NCBI RefSeq assembly: GCF_014174495.1 | Contig: NZ_JACJHR010000033.1 | Location: 1 to 64,000, forward strand | Source: Amycolatopsis echigonensis | GTDB taxonomy: Bacteria > Actinomycetota > Actinomycetes > Mycobacteriales > Pseudonocardiaceae | Length of the DNA stretch: 64,000 bases | Direction: 5' to 3' | Part shown: in pieces, positions 26,425-34,782 of the stretch | How positions within the stretch are numbered: position 1 is the stretch's first letter | Layout of the letters: each line of letters begins with the position of its first letter | Position numbers and translations under genes: made by a program | Notes under the pieces: model-generated | Seen by the model: only the letters and a program-made list of their open reading frames with translations | Told to the model about the DNA's origin: nothing | Database searches by the model: none

Positions 26425-27119
26425 CGGTTCTCCTCGGCGCCGGCCCGGGCCGGCTGGTGGATCCGTCCGTCGACGACCTCGTGCACCGAGTCGACCCCTT
26501 CGAGGTGGGAGCGGTCGTGGGTGACCAGTACGGTCGCCGTCGCCTGTTGGTGCGTGATCGTAGTGAGCAGATCGATCACCGCCGCGCCGCGGTCCTGGTC
26601 CAGCGCGCTCGTCGGTTCGTCGACCAGCAGCACCGCGGGCTCGTTCATCAACGCGCGCGCGATGTTCACCCGCTGCTGCTGTCCGCCGGAAAGCCGCCCC
26701 GGCCGATGTATGGCCCGGTCGGCGAGCCCGACCGCGTCGAGCAGCTCCCTCGCTCGTTTCGTCGCCTCGCGACGCGGCGTTCCGTTCAGGTGCGCCATGA
26801 CTTCCAGCTGTTCCACCGCGGTGAGCGAGGCGAGCAGATTCGGTTGCTGGAACACGATCCCGATCGTCGAGCGACGCAGGTCCGCCAGCGCGGCCCGGTC
26901 GAGGTCCGCGGTGTCGACCTCGCCGACGACCACGCGTCCGCGATCCGGCCGGATGAGCGTCGCGGCGACGGCCAGCAGGCTCGATTTGCCGGACCCGGAC
27001 GGTCCGACCACCGCGGCGACGCTCCCGGCAGGCACGTGGAGGTCGACCTGGTCGAGCGCGGTGAGACGGGAATCGCCGTCGGGGTAGGTGAGGGTGACGC
27101 CGGACAGGTGCAGGCTCAT
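26421..27119 (-). CDS. ABC transporter ATP-binding protein (LolD/MacB type)
   Basis: 232 residues, start 27119. Walker A GPSGSGKS at 39-46, Q-loop IVFQQPNLL, signature LSGGQQQR, Walker B VLLVDEPTSALD, switch VLVTHD. Short ATPase of the family that powers FtsX-like permeases (lipoprotein or peptide export). It follows the permease gene with a one-base stop/start overlap (TGATG) and precedes DUF2871. Cytosolic, membrane-associated by its partner. Confidence 0.92.
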   Translation of the reverse strand: MSLHLSGVTLTYPDGDSRLTALDQVDLHVPAGSVAAVVGPSGSGKSSLLAVAATLIRPDRGRVVVGEVDTADLDRAALADLRRSTIGIVFQQPNLLASLTAVEQLEVMAHLNGTPRREATKRARELLDAVGLADRAIHRPGRLSGGQQQRVNIARALMNEPAVLLVDEPTSALDQDRGAAVIDLLTTITHQQATATVLVTHDRSHLEGVDSVHEVVDGRIHQPARAGAEENR

Positions 27120-28135
27120 CAGTGCGCTCCGGAGGTGAGGGCGGTCAGCGGATCGACGGAGGTGATGCGACGGACCGCCAGCGCGGCCCCGAGCACACCG
27201 AGGACCACCAGCACCGCGGCCGGGCCGAGCAAGGTGCCCGCGCCGAGCACGAACGGCACCGTTCCCGACGCGACCGCTCCGAGCGCGGCGGCGAGCCCGG
27301 TCCCGAGCACGGTTCCGCCGATCAGCAGCACGACGGCTTGGCCGAGTGCGTCGCGCAGCAGGTACTTCGTGGTCGCGCCGAGCGCTTTCAGCACCGCGAT
27401 GTCGCGGCTGCGCTGGATCGTCCACACGGTGAAGAACGCGCCGATCACCAGCGCGGCGATCACGAAGAGGAACCCGCGCATGAGCTGGAGCGAGCCGTTT
27501 TCCGCCGAGTAGGAACCGATCGCGGACAACGCGTCGTCCTTCGCGACGGTGCGAGTGCCGAGGCGCGCGTCCGCCGCGGCGAAATCGGTGGACGGGTCGG
27601 TGGTCACCGCGAGGACTGTCGCGTTTGGACCGGCGGAATGCGTCCACACCACCGGGAGATGGCTGTAGGAGTCGTCTCCGGCGATGGCGGTCACGGTGAC
27701 CTTCTGGCCTTGCAGGGTGAGCTGATCGCCTTCCGTGGCCTTCAACGCGTCGGCCGCGCCGGTGGACAACACGGCCGTGCCCGGGCTCGGGTTCCGGACC
27801 CCGAACGCCGCCACCGTGGCGGTGCGCCCGCCGACCGCCGCGCTGGCCGTGCTGATCGCGATCGGCTCCGCGCTGGTCACTCCGGGAACCCGGGCGTACT
27901 GCTCGGCCTGCTCTCGGGTCACTGTGGACTGTCCAAACGAGAGGGATCCGCGGCCGGGTTCGGCGAAGACCAGGTGATCGGCCCGTAATCCGGTGATCGC
28001 GGACGTGCTCTGCGCGGCCAGCCCCGCGGTGAGCCCGGACAACAGCCCGACCAGCAACGTCATCAGCACGACGACGGTCCCCATCAACGCGAACCGGCCC
28101 TTGGCGAAGCGCAGATCCCGCCACGCGACGAACAT
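27119..28135 (-). CDS. FtsX-like ABC permease (MacB/LolC type)
   Basis: 338 residues from ATG 28135, behind GAAGGAAGG. One N-terminal helix (LMGTVVVLMTLLVGLLSG), an extracytoplasmic domain of ~190 residues (LRADHLVFAEPGRGSL onward), then three helices near the C-terminus (FLFVIAALVIGAFFTVW, VVLLIGGTVLGTGLAAAL, VLVVLGVLGAALAV). LKALGATTKYLLRDAL is the cytosolic coupling loop seen in FtsX permeases. It forms an exporter with the ATPase encoded next. Divergent from a histidine kinase gene, which may sense stress and control it. Confidence 0.88.
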   Translation of the reverse strand: MFVAWRDLRFAKGRFALMGTVVVLMTLLVGLLSGLTAGLAAQSTSAITGLRADHLVFAEPGRGSLSFGQSTVTREQAEQYARVPGVTSAEPIAISTASAAVGGRTATVAAFGVRNPSPGTAVLSTGAADALKATEGDQLTLQGQKVTVTAIAGDDSYSHLPVVWTHSAGPNATVLAVTTDPSTDFAAADARLGTRTVAKDDALSAIGSYSAENGSLQLMRGFLFVIAALVIGAFFTVWTIQRSRDIAVLKALGATTKYLLRDALGQAVVLLIGGTVLGTGLAAALGAVASGTVPFVLGAGTLLGPAAVLVVLGVLGAALAVRRITSVDPLTALTSGAH

Positions 28136-28300
28136 GTGCGTCCCTTCCTTCTCGGTGTGCCACCCAGCCTCGTCCGGCCGGTGCGCGGGAACATCGCGCT
28201 GCGGATGGCCGGCTGGGAATCGATGGGTGCACTCGCCGCTCAACCTTTCGATTGATGCGGATTCCGCTCGGGACCCGGACAATCGAGGCAGGAGGCTTTC

Positions 28301-29476
28301 GTGAACCCGCACACCCTCGACCGGCCGTTGCGCGTGCTGCGCGTCTGCCTGCACCTCCTGCTGGCCGGGCTGCTGGTGCTCGCCGTCGCGCGCGCGTTCG
28401 CCGAAGGCCTCCCGAACGCACCCGCGGTGCTCGCGGGTGCGCTGGTGATGGGCGGCGTCTACACCGCGGGCCCGCTGCTGTCCCGCGTCGGCCGGGTGCC
28501 GGGCGCGACGGCCGGATGGCTTGCCGTGCTGGGCATCGCGTGGCTCGTGCTGCTGTGGCTCACTCCGGACGGGGTGTGGCTGGCTTTCCCGCTGTACTTC
28601 CTCCAGATGCATCTGCTGCCGACACGCTGGGGTCTCGTCGTCGTCGCGCTCACCACCGTCCTCGCGATTGCCGGTTTCACGCGCCACCAAGGCGGATTCA
28701 GCGTCGGCGTGATCATCGGCCCGGCGCTCGGAGCCGCCGTCGCGGTCGCCACCGTGCTCGGCTACCAGGTGCTCTACCGCGAAAGCGAGCAACGGCGGCA
28801 CCTCATCGAGGAGCTGCGCGAAACCCGCAACGACCTGGCCGCGATGGAACATTCCGCCGGAGTCCTCGCCGAACGCGAACGGCTGGCACGGGAAATCCAC
28901 GACACCCTGGCCCAGGGGCTGTCGAGCATCCACCTGCTGCTCCGCGCCGCCGAACGCGCTTTGCCGGACCGTCCCGACGCCGCGGTCCCGCACGTCGCCC
29001 AGGCTCGGCAAGCCGCCCAAGACAACCTGACCGAAGCCCGCCGTCTCGTCTACGCCCTGGCCCCGGTGGAGTTGGAAGGCGCTTCCTTGCCCGCGGCGCT
29101 GGAACGCCTCTGCGCGACCACGCAACAACGTTCCGGCCTGACTGTCCACTTTCACCTCAGCGGCACCCCGTTCGACGTGCCGACGGCGTACGAGGTCGCC
29201 TTGCTGCGCATCGCCCAATCGGCGCTGGCCAATACCGTCCGGCACGCCGCGGCCGGCCGGGCCGAGCTGACCTTGAGTTACATGGACACGAGCATCACCC
29301 TGGACGCCGTGGACGACGGCATCGGCTTCGACCCGCAAGCAGTGCGCAGCGGCAGCGGTTTCGGCCTGCCCGCGATGCGCGCCCGCGCCCGGTCCCTCGG
29401 CGGCTCGTGGACCGTGGAATCGTCGCCCGGCACCGGCACCGCACTGGCCGTGAGCTTCCCCGTGGAGCCGCGATGA
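28301..29476 (+). CDS. NarL-group sensor histidine kinase
   Basis: 391 residues from GTG 28301 behind GGCAGGAGG. Five hydrophobic helices in the first ~155 residues with very short loops, so it probably senses within the membrane. HisKA_3 dimerisation domain with His200 in LAREIHDTLAQGLSSIHLLL, then a HATPase domain: RIAQSALANTVRHAAAGRAEL (N box), VDDGIGFDP (D/G1) and GSGFGLPAMRARA (G2). Its stop overlaps the response regulator start. Divergent from the ABC exporter, so the pair may act as an envelope-stress circuit of LiaRS type (inference). Confidence 0.9.
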   Translation: MNPHTLDRPLRVLRVCLHLLLAGLLVLAVARAFAEGLPNAPAVLAGALVMGGVYTAGPLLSRVGRVPGATAGWLAVLGIAWLVLLWLTPDGVWLAFPLYFLQMHLLPTRWGLVVVALTTVLAIAGFTRHQGGFSVGVIIGPALGAAVAVATVLGYQVLYRESEQRRHLIEELRETRNDLAAMEHSAGVLAERERLAREIHDTLAQGLSSIHLLLRAAERALPDRPDAAVPHVAQARQAAQDNLTEARRLVYALAPVELEGASLPAALERLCATTQQRSGLTVHFHLSGTPFDVPTAYEVALLRIAQSALANTVRHAAAGRAELTLSYMDTSITLDAVDDGIGFDPQAVRSGSGFGLPAMRARARSLGGSWTVESSPGTGTALAVSFPVEPR

Positions 29477-30090
29477 TCCGCCTCCTGCTGGCCGACGACC
29501 ATCCCGTCGTCCGGGCCGGACTGCGCGCCGTCCTGGAAACCGAGCCGGACCTGGAGGTCGTCGCCGAAGCGTCCTCCGCCGCGGAAGCGGTCCGCCTGGC
29601 CGCCGGGGTGGACGTCGTGCTGATGGATCTCCAATTCGGCTCCGGAATGCACGGCTCCGAAGCGACCGCGAAGATCACCGCCGCGACGGACGCGCCGAAA
29701 GTCCTGGTCCTGACGACCTACGACACCGACGGCGACATCCTGGCCGCGATCGAAGCGGGCGCCACTGGGTATCTGCTGAAGGACGCGCCGCCGGAGGACC
29801 TCGCCGCCGCGGTGCGGAACGCCGCCGCCGGACAGACCGTCCTGGCCCCCGCGGTCGCCCACCGCCTGATGAACCGCATGCGCACCCCGGCGGCCGCGTT
29901 GTCGCCGCGGGAGATCGAGGTGCTGGGGCTGGTCGCGGACGGGCTGTCGAACCTGGAGATCAGCAAGAGGCTGTTTCTGAGCCAGGCGACGGTGAAATCG
30001 CATCTGGTGCACATCTACACGAAGCTCGGAGTGGATTCCCGGACCGCGGCGGTGGCGGCGGGGAAGGAGCAGGGACTGATCCGCCGCTGA
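29473..30090 (+). CDS. NarL/LuxR-family response regulator
   Basis: 205 residues from ATG 29473. Receiver domain with the acidic pair in LLLADDHPVV, phospho-acceptor Asp52 in DVVLMDLQFG, Thr in VLVLTTYD and Lys in GYLLKDAPPE. C-terminal LuxR helix-turn-helix: LSPREIEVLGLVADGLSNLEISKRLFLSQATVKSHLVHIYTKLGV. Partner of the kinase encoded immediately upstream. Likely binds the intergenic region 28136-28300 to control the exporter. Confidence 0.92.
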   Translation: MIRLLLADDHPVVRAGLRAVLETEPDLEVVAEASSAAEAVRLAAGVDVVLMDLQFGSGMHGSEATAKITAATDAPKVLVLTTYDTDGDILAAIEAGATGYLLKDAPPEDLAAAVRNAAAGQTVLAPAVAHRLMNRMRTPAAALSPREIEVLGLVADGLSNLEISKRLFLSQATVKSHLVHIYTKLGVDSRTAAVAAGKEQGLIRR

Positions 30091-30589
30091 CGGTCGGCGC
30101 CCGGGGTTTCGGCGGAGGCATTCCGCGGCTGGCCAGTTGTCGGCGGCTAGGACCGGGCCGCATTGTGGTTTTCTCTGTAGCCGTTGTGCGCGGCTTCGGG
30201 GTCGGTGAGGGGCCCCTTTGATGCCAGGGAGTCAAGCCGCGTGGCCGCACCGGCTGTTGAGCGTCCACAAAGGACGCCAAGCCTGGCGAACGCCCGATTT
30301 ATCGCTATTCGGCTGTTCGCGGACGATAACCCGCTCCCAGCACCCGGAGGGCCCGTCGCCAGTCAGCCCGGGCCCGCGAGGTCATTCGGCCTCGGCAGGA
30401 GCGCTTCAGCCCCGCCCATCGTGCCGCCTTGAGTTCCTGGCGTTGGAACTAAGCTCCCTCCGGACGTTCGCGGTGCCGGGCCGGACGAGCGCCGGATTTC
30501 CGGATGCCGCAGCCGCGCCGCAACCAGGTGACGGGAGTGGTCCGGAAAGCCGGGCCGGGCGACAATACCCGGCGGGAGGAGGCGTGCCG
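30091..30589. other. Intergenic region, no gene seen
   Basis: About 500 bases lie between the response regulator and the antiporter. An open frame continues upstream of the antiporter start but lacks codon structure or homology patterns. AGGGGCCCCTT near 30211 is a short palindrome. Two long runs of ordinary high-GC sequence follow. The antiporter ribosome binding site GGGAGGAGG (30574-30582) is at the right end. Confidence 0.45.
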
Positions 30590-31741
30590 ATGACTCTGTT
30601 CGCGATGGCCGTCGTCCTTCTCGCCGGTCTGGCCGGGCCGCTGCTGGCCACCCCGGAACGCGCCCGGATCCCGATCGTCGTCGGGGAAATCCTGCTCGGC
30701 GTCGTCGTCGGCCGGACCGGGTTCGGCTGGGTGAAGGCCGACGATCCGATCCTCTCCTACGTCGCCTCCGCCGGGTTCGCGCTGGTGATGCTGGTCGCGG
30801 GCAGCCACGTGCCGTTGCGGGACCCGGCGTTGCGCGTCGCGGCCGGGCGAGGGGCGTTGCTGGCCGCGCTCGTGGGCGTGTTGTCCGTGCCCGCCGGATT
30901 CGGGGTGGCGGCGCTCATCGGCACCGGGCACGGGCTGCTTTACGCCGTCCTCCTCGCGTCCAGTTCCGCAGCGCTGGTGATGCCGGTGCTGAACGAGACG
31001 AAACTCGGCACGCCGCCCGCGCTGGCCTTGATCGTGCAGGTCGCGATCGCGGACACGGCGTGCATCGTGGCGTTGCCGCTGGCGGCGGCGCCGGAGCGGG
31101 CCGGGCGGGCGGCCCTGGGCGCGCTGGCGGTGGTCGCGGCCGGTGCGGCGTGGTTCGCGATCTTGCGGTGGCTGCATTCCCGCGGCCTCGTCGACAAAGC
31201 GCACGACCTCAGCAAGTCCCGGCATTTCGGCCTCGAACTCCGGGTCGCGCTGATTGTCCTTTTCGGACTCGCCGGGCTGGCTCAGCTCGTCGGGGTGTCG
31301 GTGATGCTGGCGGGATTCGTCGCGGGGCTCGCGCTGGCCGCGGTGGGGGAGCCGCGCCGGCTCGCGCGGCAGTTGTTCGCGGTGACCGACGGCTTTCTCG
31401 GACCGGTGTTTTTCGTGTGGCTGGGCGCTTCGCTCGACGTGCGCGCGCTCGGCCAGCATCCGGTGATGCTCCTGCTGGCGGCGTTGATCGCGGCCGGGTC
31501 GATCGTGGTCCACGGCGCGACGCGGCTGCTGGGACAGCCGTTGCCGCTGGCCGTGCTCGCGGGTGCGCAACTGGGGGTGCCGGTCGCGGCGGTCACGATC
31601 GGCACGCACGAACGATTGCTCGCTCCGGGCGAGGGCGGGGCGATCCTCGCCGCGGCGCTGATCAGCGTCGGCGTCACCGCGTGGGCCGCGTCCCGCGCTG
31701 CCAAGGCTGCCCAAGAGGTCGAATCGAGGGAGGCGTCATGA
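30590..31741 (+). CDS. Cation:proton antiporter, CPA2 family (KefB/NapA-like)
   Basis: 383 residues from ATG 30590, 7 bases after AGGAGG; GTG 30584 is too close to the site. About 12 hydrophobic helices. IPIVVGEILLGVVVGRTGFG is the helix 2 signature of CPA2 antiporters; LASSSAALVMPVLNE and VQVAIADTACIVALPL include the Ala-Asp ion-binding pattern of this family; FFVWLGASLDVRAL is typical near the C-terminal third. It exchanges Na+ or K+ for protons at the cell membrane. No RCK regulatory domain is attached. The next gene overlaps by 4 bases. Confidence 0.86.
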   Translation: MTLFAMAVVLLAGLAGPLLATPERARIPIVVGEILLGVVVGRTGFGWVKADDPILSYVASAGFALVMLVAGSHVPLRDPALRVAAGRGALLAALVGVLSVPAGFGVAALIGTGHGLLYAVLLASSSAALVMPVLNETKLGTPPALALIVQVAIADTACIVALPLAAAPERAGRAALGALAVVAAGAAWFAILRWLHSRGLVDKAHDLSKSRHFGLELRVALIVLFGLAGLAQLVGVSVMLAGFVAGLALAAVGEPRRLARQLFAVTDGFLGPVFFVWLGASLDVRALGQHPVMLLLAALIAAGSIVVHGATRLLGQPLPLAVLAGAQLGVPVAAVTIGTHERLLAPGEGGAILAAALISVGVTAWAASRAAKAAQEVESREAS

Positions 31742-32115
31742 AAGAACACTGGAAAGACGAACCGGACGAGCACGATTATCCGGCAGCATTCGACTATCTC
31801 ACCCTCGTCGCGCCCGAGGAGGCCGCGACCGGCCTGGTCGAGCAGTTGAAGCAAGCGAAGCTGACGCACCGCAAAGCGAAGGACATCCTGCGCGCCAGCA
31901 GGCTGAAGCTGCTGCCCGAGGACAACGTGCACGTCGCGAAGGATCTCGAGAAGGTCAAGGACGGCAAGGCGCTCTCGCCGGTCCTGCTCGTCCGCGGGCA
32001 CGGCCACCCCGGTTTCGAGACGGCCGACGACCTCGTCATCGCGGACGGTTACCACCGCGTGTGCGCTTCGTATCACCTCGACGAAAATGCCGACATTCCG
32101 TGCAAATTGATTTGA
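31738..32115 (+). CDS. ParB-N-like small protein coupled to the antiporter
   Basis: 125 residues from ATG 31738, overlapping the antiporter stop. The N-terminal half is charged; LVEQLKQAKLTHRKAKDILRASRL is a helix, and the C-terminal half has SPVLLVRGHGHPGF and DLVIADGYHRVCASYHLD. IADGYHR resembles the ParB/Srx nucleotide-binding motif (GxxR/GYHR), so a ParB-like nucleotidase or nucleotide sensor fold is possible. Coupled synthesis suggests it modulates the antiporter in the cytosol, taking the place of the missing regulatory domain. This role is inference. Confidence 0.6.
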   Translation: MKEHWKDEPDEHDYPAAFDYLTLVAPEEAATGLVEQLKQAKLTHRKAKDILRASRLKLLPEDNVHVAKDLEKVKDGKALSPVLLVRGHGHPGFETADDLVIADGYHRVCASYHLDENADIPCKLI

Positions 32116-32216
32116 GGACCGCCGGGATTCCGAATTGATTGCGAAGGTCCGCGGCTCGTAACGCCCGCCCGTGGCTGTCGATCTTTGGGTGCGGGATCGA
32201 CGAGACAGGCGGGCGA

Positions 32217-33173
32217 GTGGACGAGCACAACATCGAGAATCACCCGGATCTGATGGATCCGGATTGGCAGCGGCACGCCGAGAAGGAAGCCTGGACCGGC
32301 CTGCGCCGCCAGCGTCGCCGGGCGCGCAGGCGCAGGTGGCTGACCATCTCCGCCGCGGTCGTGATCGTCGTGGCCGCGGCGGGGTTTTACCTGTGGAAGC
32401 AGGGGACGCGTCCGGAGGAGATCGCCGGGAACACGCCCGCCGTGCCCGCGGCGACCACCACCGCGCCCGCGCCGACCGACCTCCCCGACTCCGCGCACGT
32501 CGACCTGACCCGGCCGTTCGACAAGACCCCGGCGCAGAACTGGCCCGACGGCATCGCCGGGCTGACGATCCCGGCCCCGGCGAAGGTCGGCTCGTTCTCC
32601 GCGAAGCAGGTCGGGGACGCGCAGGCGCAGGTGAAGCACGCGGTCGAGGTCGCGCAGTTCGACAAGGACGTCCTGGAAGGACATCACCCGGACGGGTACA
32701 TCGGGCTTTTCGCTCCCAACGCCCGAGCGGAGCTCCAGGCCAACCCTCCGGGCTACGTGATCTACCTGGAGGACGGTTACCGCCTCCTGCCCGTGCAGCC
32801 GAGAATGACCGGGACGATGACCGTGCGCCCGGGCGAGGCCGGAGAGCTGTACTTGCACGTCTCGTATGTGGTGGCCTACGCCTTCGATCCCGGCAGCCGC
32901 GTCGTCGAAGGGCCCGCCGACCTGGACCCCTTCGTCCGGGCCGACGCCGACTACGTCGTGCGCAGCGGTTCGTCGTGGGACAAGGGCGACCGCGGCCTGT
33001 GGCTGAGCAAGTCCGACGGGTACTTCACCAGCGTGTCGTGCGACGCCCGCAAGAACAACCGGCTCGGTCCCGCGTTCGCCGACACGGACTTCACGGGCTC
33101 CTCGCTGACACCCGACCCGGGACAGTTCGATCCGGGCAAACCCGTTCCGGTCAAGGGAAACTGCAAGGAGTGA
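32217..33173 (+). CDS. Single-pass membrane protein with large outer domain, function unknown
   Basis: 318 residues from GTG 32217; a longer frame from 32139 lacks a ribosome binding site. A basic cytosolic stretch RRQRRRARRRRW precedes one membrane helix (LTISAAVVIVVAAAGFYLW, about residues 42-60), then a Pro/Thr/Ala linker and an extracytoplasmic domain of ~230 residues with FAPNARAELQANPPGYVIYLEDG and two C-terminal Cys (SVSCDARKNN, KGNCKE) that may form a disulfide. No family recognised. Similar one-helix proteins are common in actinobacterial ESX or cell-division loci. Confidence 0.6.
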   Translation: MDEHNIENHPDLMDPDWQRHAEKEAWTGLRRQRRRARRRRWLTISAAVVIVVAAAGFYLWKQGTRPEEIAGNTPAVPAATTTAPAPTDLPDSAHVDLTRPFDKTPAQNWPDGIAGLTIPAPAKVGSFSAKQVGDAQAQVKHAVEVAQFDKDVLEGHHPDGYIGLFAPNARAELQANPPGYVIYLEDGYRLLPVQPRMTGTMTVRPGEAGELYLHVSYVVAYAFDPGSRVVEGPADLDPFVRADADYVVRSGSSWDKGDRGLWLSKSDGYFTSVSCDARKNNRLGPAFADTDFTGSSLTPDPGQFDPGKPVPVKGNCKE

Positions 33174-33241
33174 CGGGATCCGGCTCCGATCGGGGATTCT
33201 CCTGACCGCGGTCCGGACGCGGCCCGGTACCATCACTCCCG

Positions 33242-33910
33242 ATGATCACGAATGTGTCTCGGCGGGCCGGGTCCGGCGCCGTCGCCCCGTGGCGGGTCGA
33301 CGAGGTCGGACGGAAGGTGCGGCTGCGCGAGGTCCGCCCCGGCGACCAGCGCACCCTCGCCGGATTCGACCGGGACTCCGTCCGGGCTCGGGACCCGCAG
33401 GTCGGCGGCTACCGGCACTGGGCGACGCATCGCGGGCACGCCTCCCCGGACGGCTTCCACTTCGCGATCGAGACGCTGCACAACCGGACGCTCGTCGGGT
33501 CGGTCTGGGTCGAAACGGACCCGTTCGCCGGCCGGTTCAGCTACGGCATCGGGATCGGCCCGCAGCACCGCCGCTGCGGGTACGCCGCCGACGCCGTCGC
33601 GCTGCTGCTGGCGTTCATGTTCGAGCGGTGCCGGTACCGGGCGTGCGAGGTGAGCGTCAACGGCAGCAATTTCGCCTCGTTGTCGCTGCACGGCGAGCTG
33701 GGTTTTCGCGAGGAGGCCCGGCTCCGCGACGCCGAGTTGCGGCGCGGGGAGATCAAGTACCCCGTCCTGATGAGCATCACGGCGGAGCAGTTCGCCGAGC
33801 GTCATCTGGCGCTGACGGCTCGGGGCTCCGGCCGGTCGTCGCGCGGGCGGCACTGGCGAGTCCAACGCCCTGGACGGCATCGCCGCATCGCCTACTCCGC
33901 CGGCGGCTAG
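33242..33910 (+). CDS. GNAT family acetyltransferase
   Basis: 222 residues. VRLREVRPGDQRTLAGFDRD opens a RimJ/RimL-like GNAT fold; SYGIGIGPQHRRCGYAADAVALLL holds the acetyl-CoA loop, and CEVSVNGSNFASLSLHGELGFREEARLRDAEL is the C-terminal strand-helix pattern with conserved Asn and Gly-Phe. A protein or small-molecule N-acetyltransferase; substrate unknown. The last ~35 residues (RGSGRSSRGRHW...) are basic and depart from the fold. It stands alone with an ATG at 33242 directly after CACTCCCG, so a possible leaderless or weakly initiated message. Confidence 0.8.
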   Translation: MITNVSRRAGSGAVAPWRVDEVGRKVRLREVRPGDQRTLAGFDRDSVRARDPQVGGYRHWATHRGHASPDGFHFAIETLHNRTLVGSVWVETDPFAGRFSYGIGIGPQHRRCGYAADAVALLLAFMFERCRYRACEVSVNGSNFASLSLHGELGFREEARLRDAELRRGEIKYPVLMSITAEQFAERHLALTARGSGRSSRGRHWRVQRPGRHRRIAYSAGG

Positions 33911-33958
33911 CTCCCGTTTCTCCAAGCTTCCGCGAACCCGATCTGCGACGCTGACCGG

Positions 33959-34330
33959 GTGATCAAGCGCATCATCGCCTACTCCGAAGGCCCCGACGAC
34001 GCCGCGACCCGCGACTTCTACGTCCGCGTCCTCGGGCTCGACGTCGCCATGGAATATCCGGTTCTCGGCCTCCGCAGCAGCGACCACCCAGCCGCCCAGG
34101 TGCTCGTCCTTCCGCCCGGAGGCACCGACCCCGTTCCGCGCTGGGGCATCGACCTCGGCGAACCGGAAGCAGTCGAGCGAGCCCACGCCGAAGCAGTCCG
34201 GCGCGGGCTGCGCGTCGTCTATCCGCTCACGGACGAACCGTGGGGCGTGCGGCGGTTCTTCGTCGAGGACCCGGGCGGCACCGTCGTCAACGTGCTCGCC
34301 CACGTGACGGGCAGTTCGGGCACTGAGTAG
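33959..34330 (+). CDS. VOC (glyoxalase/bleomycin-resistance) family protein
   Basis: 123 residues from GTG 33959. One VOC unit pair: IIAYSEGPDDAATRDFYVRVLGLDV, GIDLGEPEAVERAHAEAVRRGLRVVYPLTDEPWGVRRFFVEDPGGTVVNVLAH. The final Glu/Asp pattern fits a divalent metal or drug-binding member. Substrate not recognisable. It lies just upstream of the degraded 34.4-34.8 kb segment and 48 bases after the GNAT gene. Confidence 0.78.
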   Translation: MIKRIIAYSEGPDDAATRDFYVRVLGLDVAMEYPVLGLRSSDHPAAQVLVLPPGGTDPVPRWGIDLGEPEAVERAHAEAVRRGLRVVYPLTDEPWGVRRFFVEDPGGTVVNVLAHVTGSSGTE

Positions 34331-34426
34331 AAGATCGTTTTCCTTGCGCTCCAAGTGATCCAGCGGCTGAGCCAACGCCAGTGTCGGCACCCGCCGGGGC
34401 AACGCCGAGGCAGAGGCGCCCAGCCG

Positions 34427-34606
34427 TCAGCCCTCGGCAGTGTCGGCGTCACCAGGACGTTCGAGCCCGCTCCACAGAAACGGATGCCTGCGCCCAGCTG
34501 ATTCGTCGCGCGCGACGAACTCGTCCAATAGTGCGTCTAAACGCGACTGCAGCTCAGCTGCGGCCTTGTCGTCGAACCGGACCACGCCGCGGCGGGTTTG
34601 CTGAAG
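34427..34606 (-). pseudogene. C-terminal remnant of a helix-turn-helix (ArsR-like) regulator
   Basis: Read on the minus strand this 60-codon frame gives QQTRRGVVRFDDKAAAELQSR, LDALLDEFVARDE and HPFLWSGLERPG before TGA. This is the C-terminal helix pattern of winged-helix (ArsR/MarR-type) regulators in actinobacteria. The DNA-binding domain is missing: upstream of 34606 the frame runs into a segment that codes on the other strand for a transporter tail. Codon usage is normal, so the loss is probably recent. Confidence 0.55.
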
Positions 34607-34759
34607 TACCGCTGGGTCGGTCCGCTGGGCATGATGATGGCCGACGTCTCCCCGCCGGGGACCGCGGCGACCAGACTCTCGATCAGCTACAACATCACGG
34701 CGTCGGTGCTCGGCGGGTTCACGCCGATGATGGTGATTTGGGCTGATTCGGGCGACTGA
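34598..34759 (+). pseudogene. C-terminal remnant of an MFS transporter
   Basis: A 53-codon plus-strand frame reads KYRWVGPLGMMMADVSPPG, TRLSISYNITASVLGGFTPMMVIW, then TGA. SISYN followed by GGFTP is the pattern near helix 10-11 of MHS-type MFS symporters (compare GVSLAYN in the transporter at 13.0 kb). No start, ribosome binding site or preceding helices exist. It abuts the regulator remnant at about 34600 in head-to-head orientation, consistent with a deletion that removed the bodies of two divergent genes. Confidence 0.5.
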
Positions 34760-34782
34760 GCGGCCCGTCGTCGGCGGTGACC

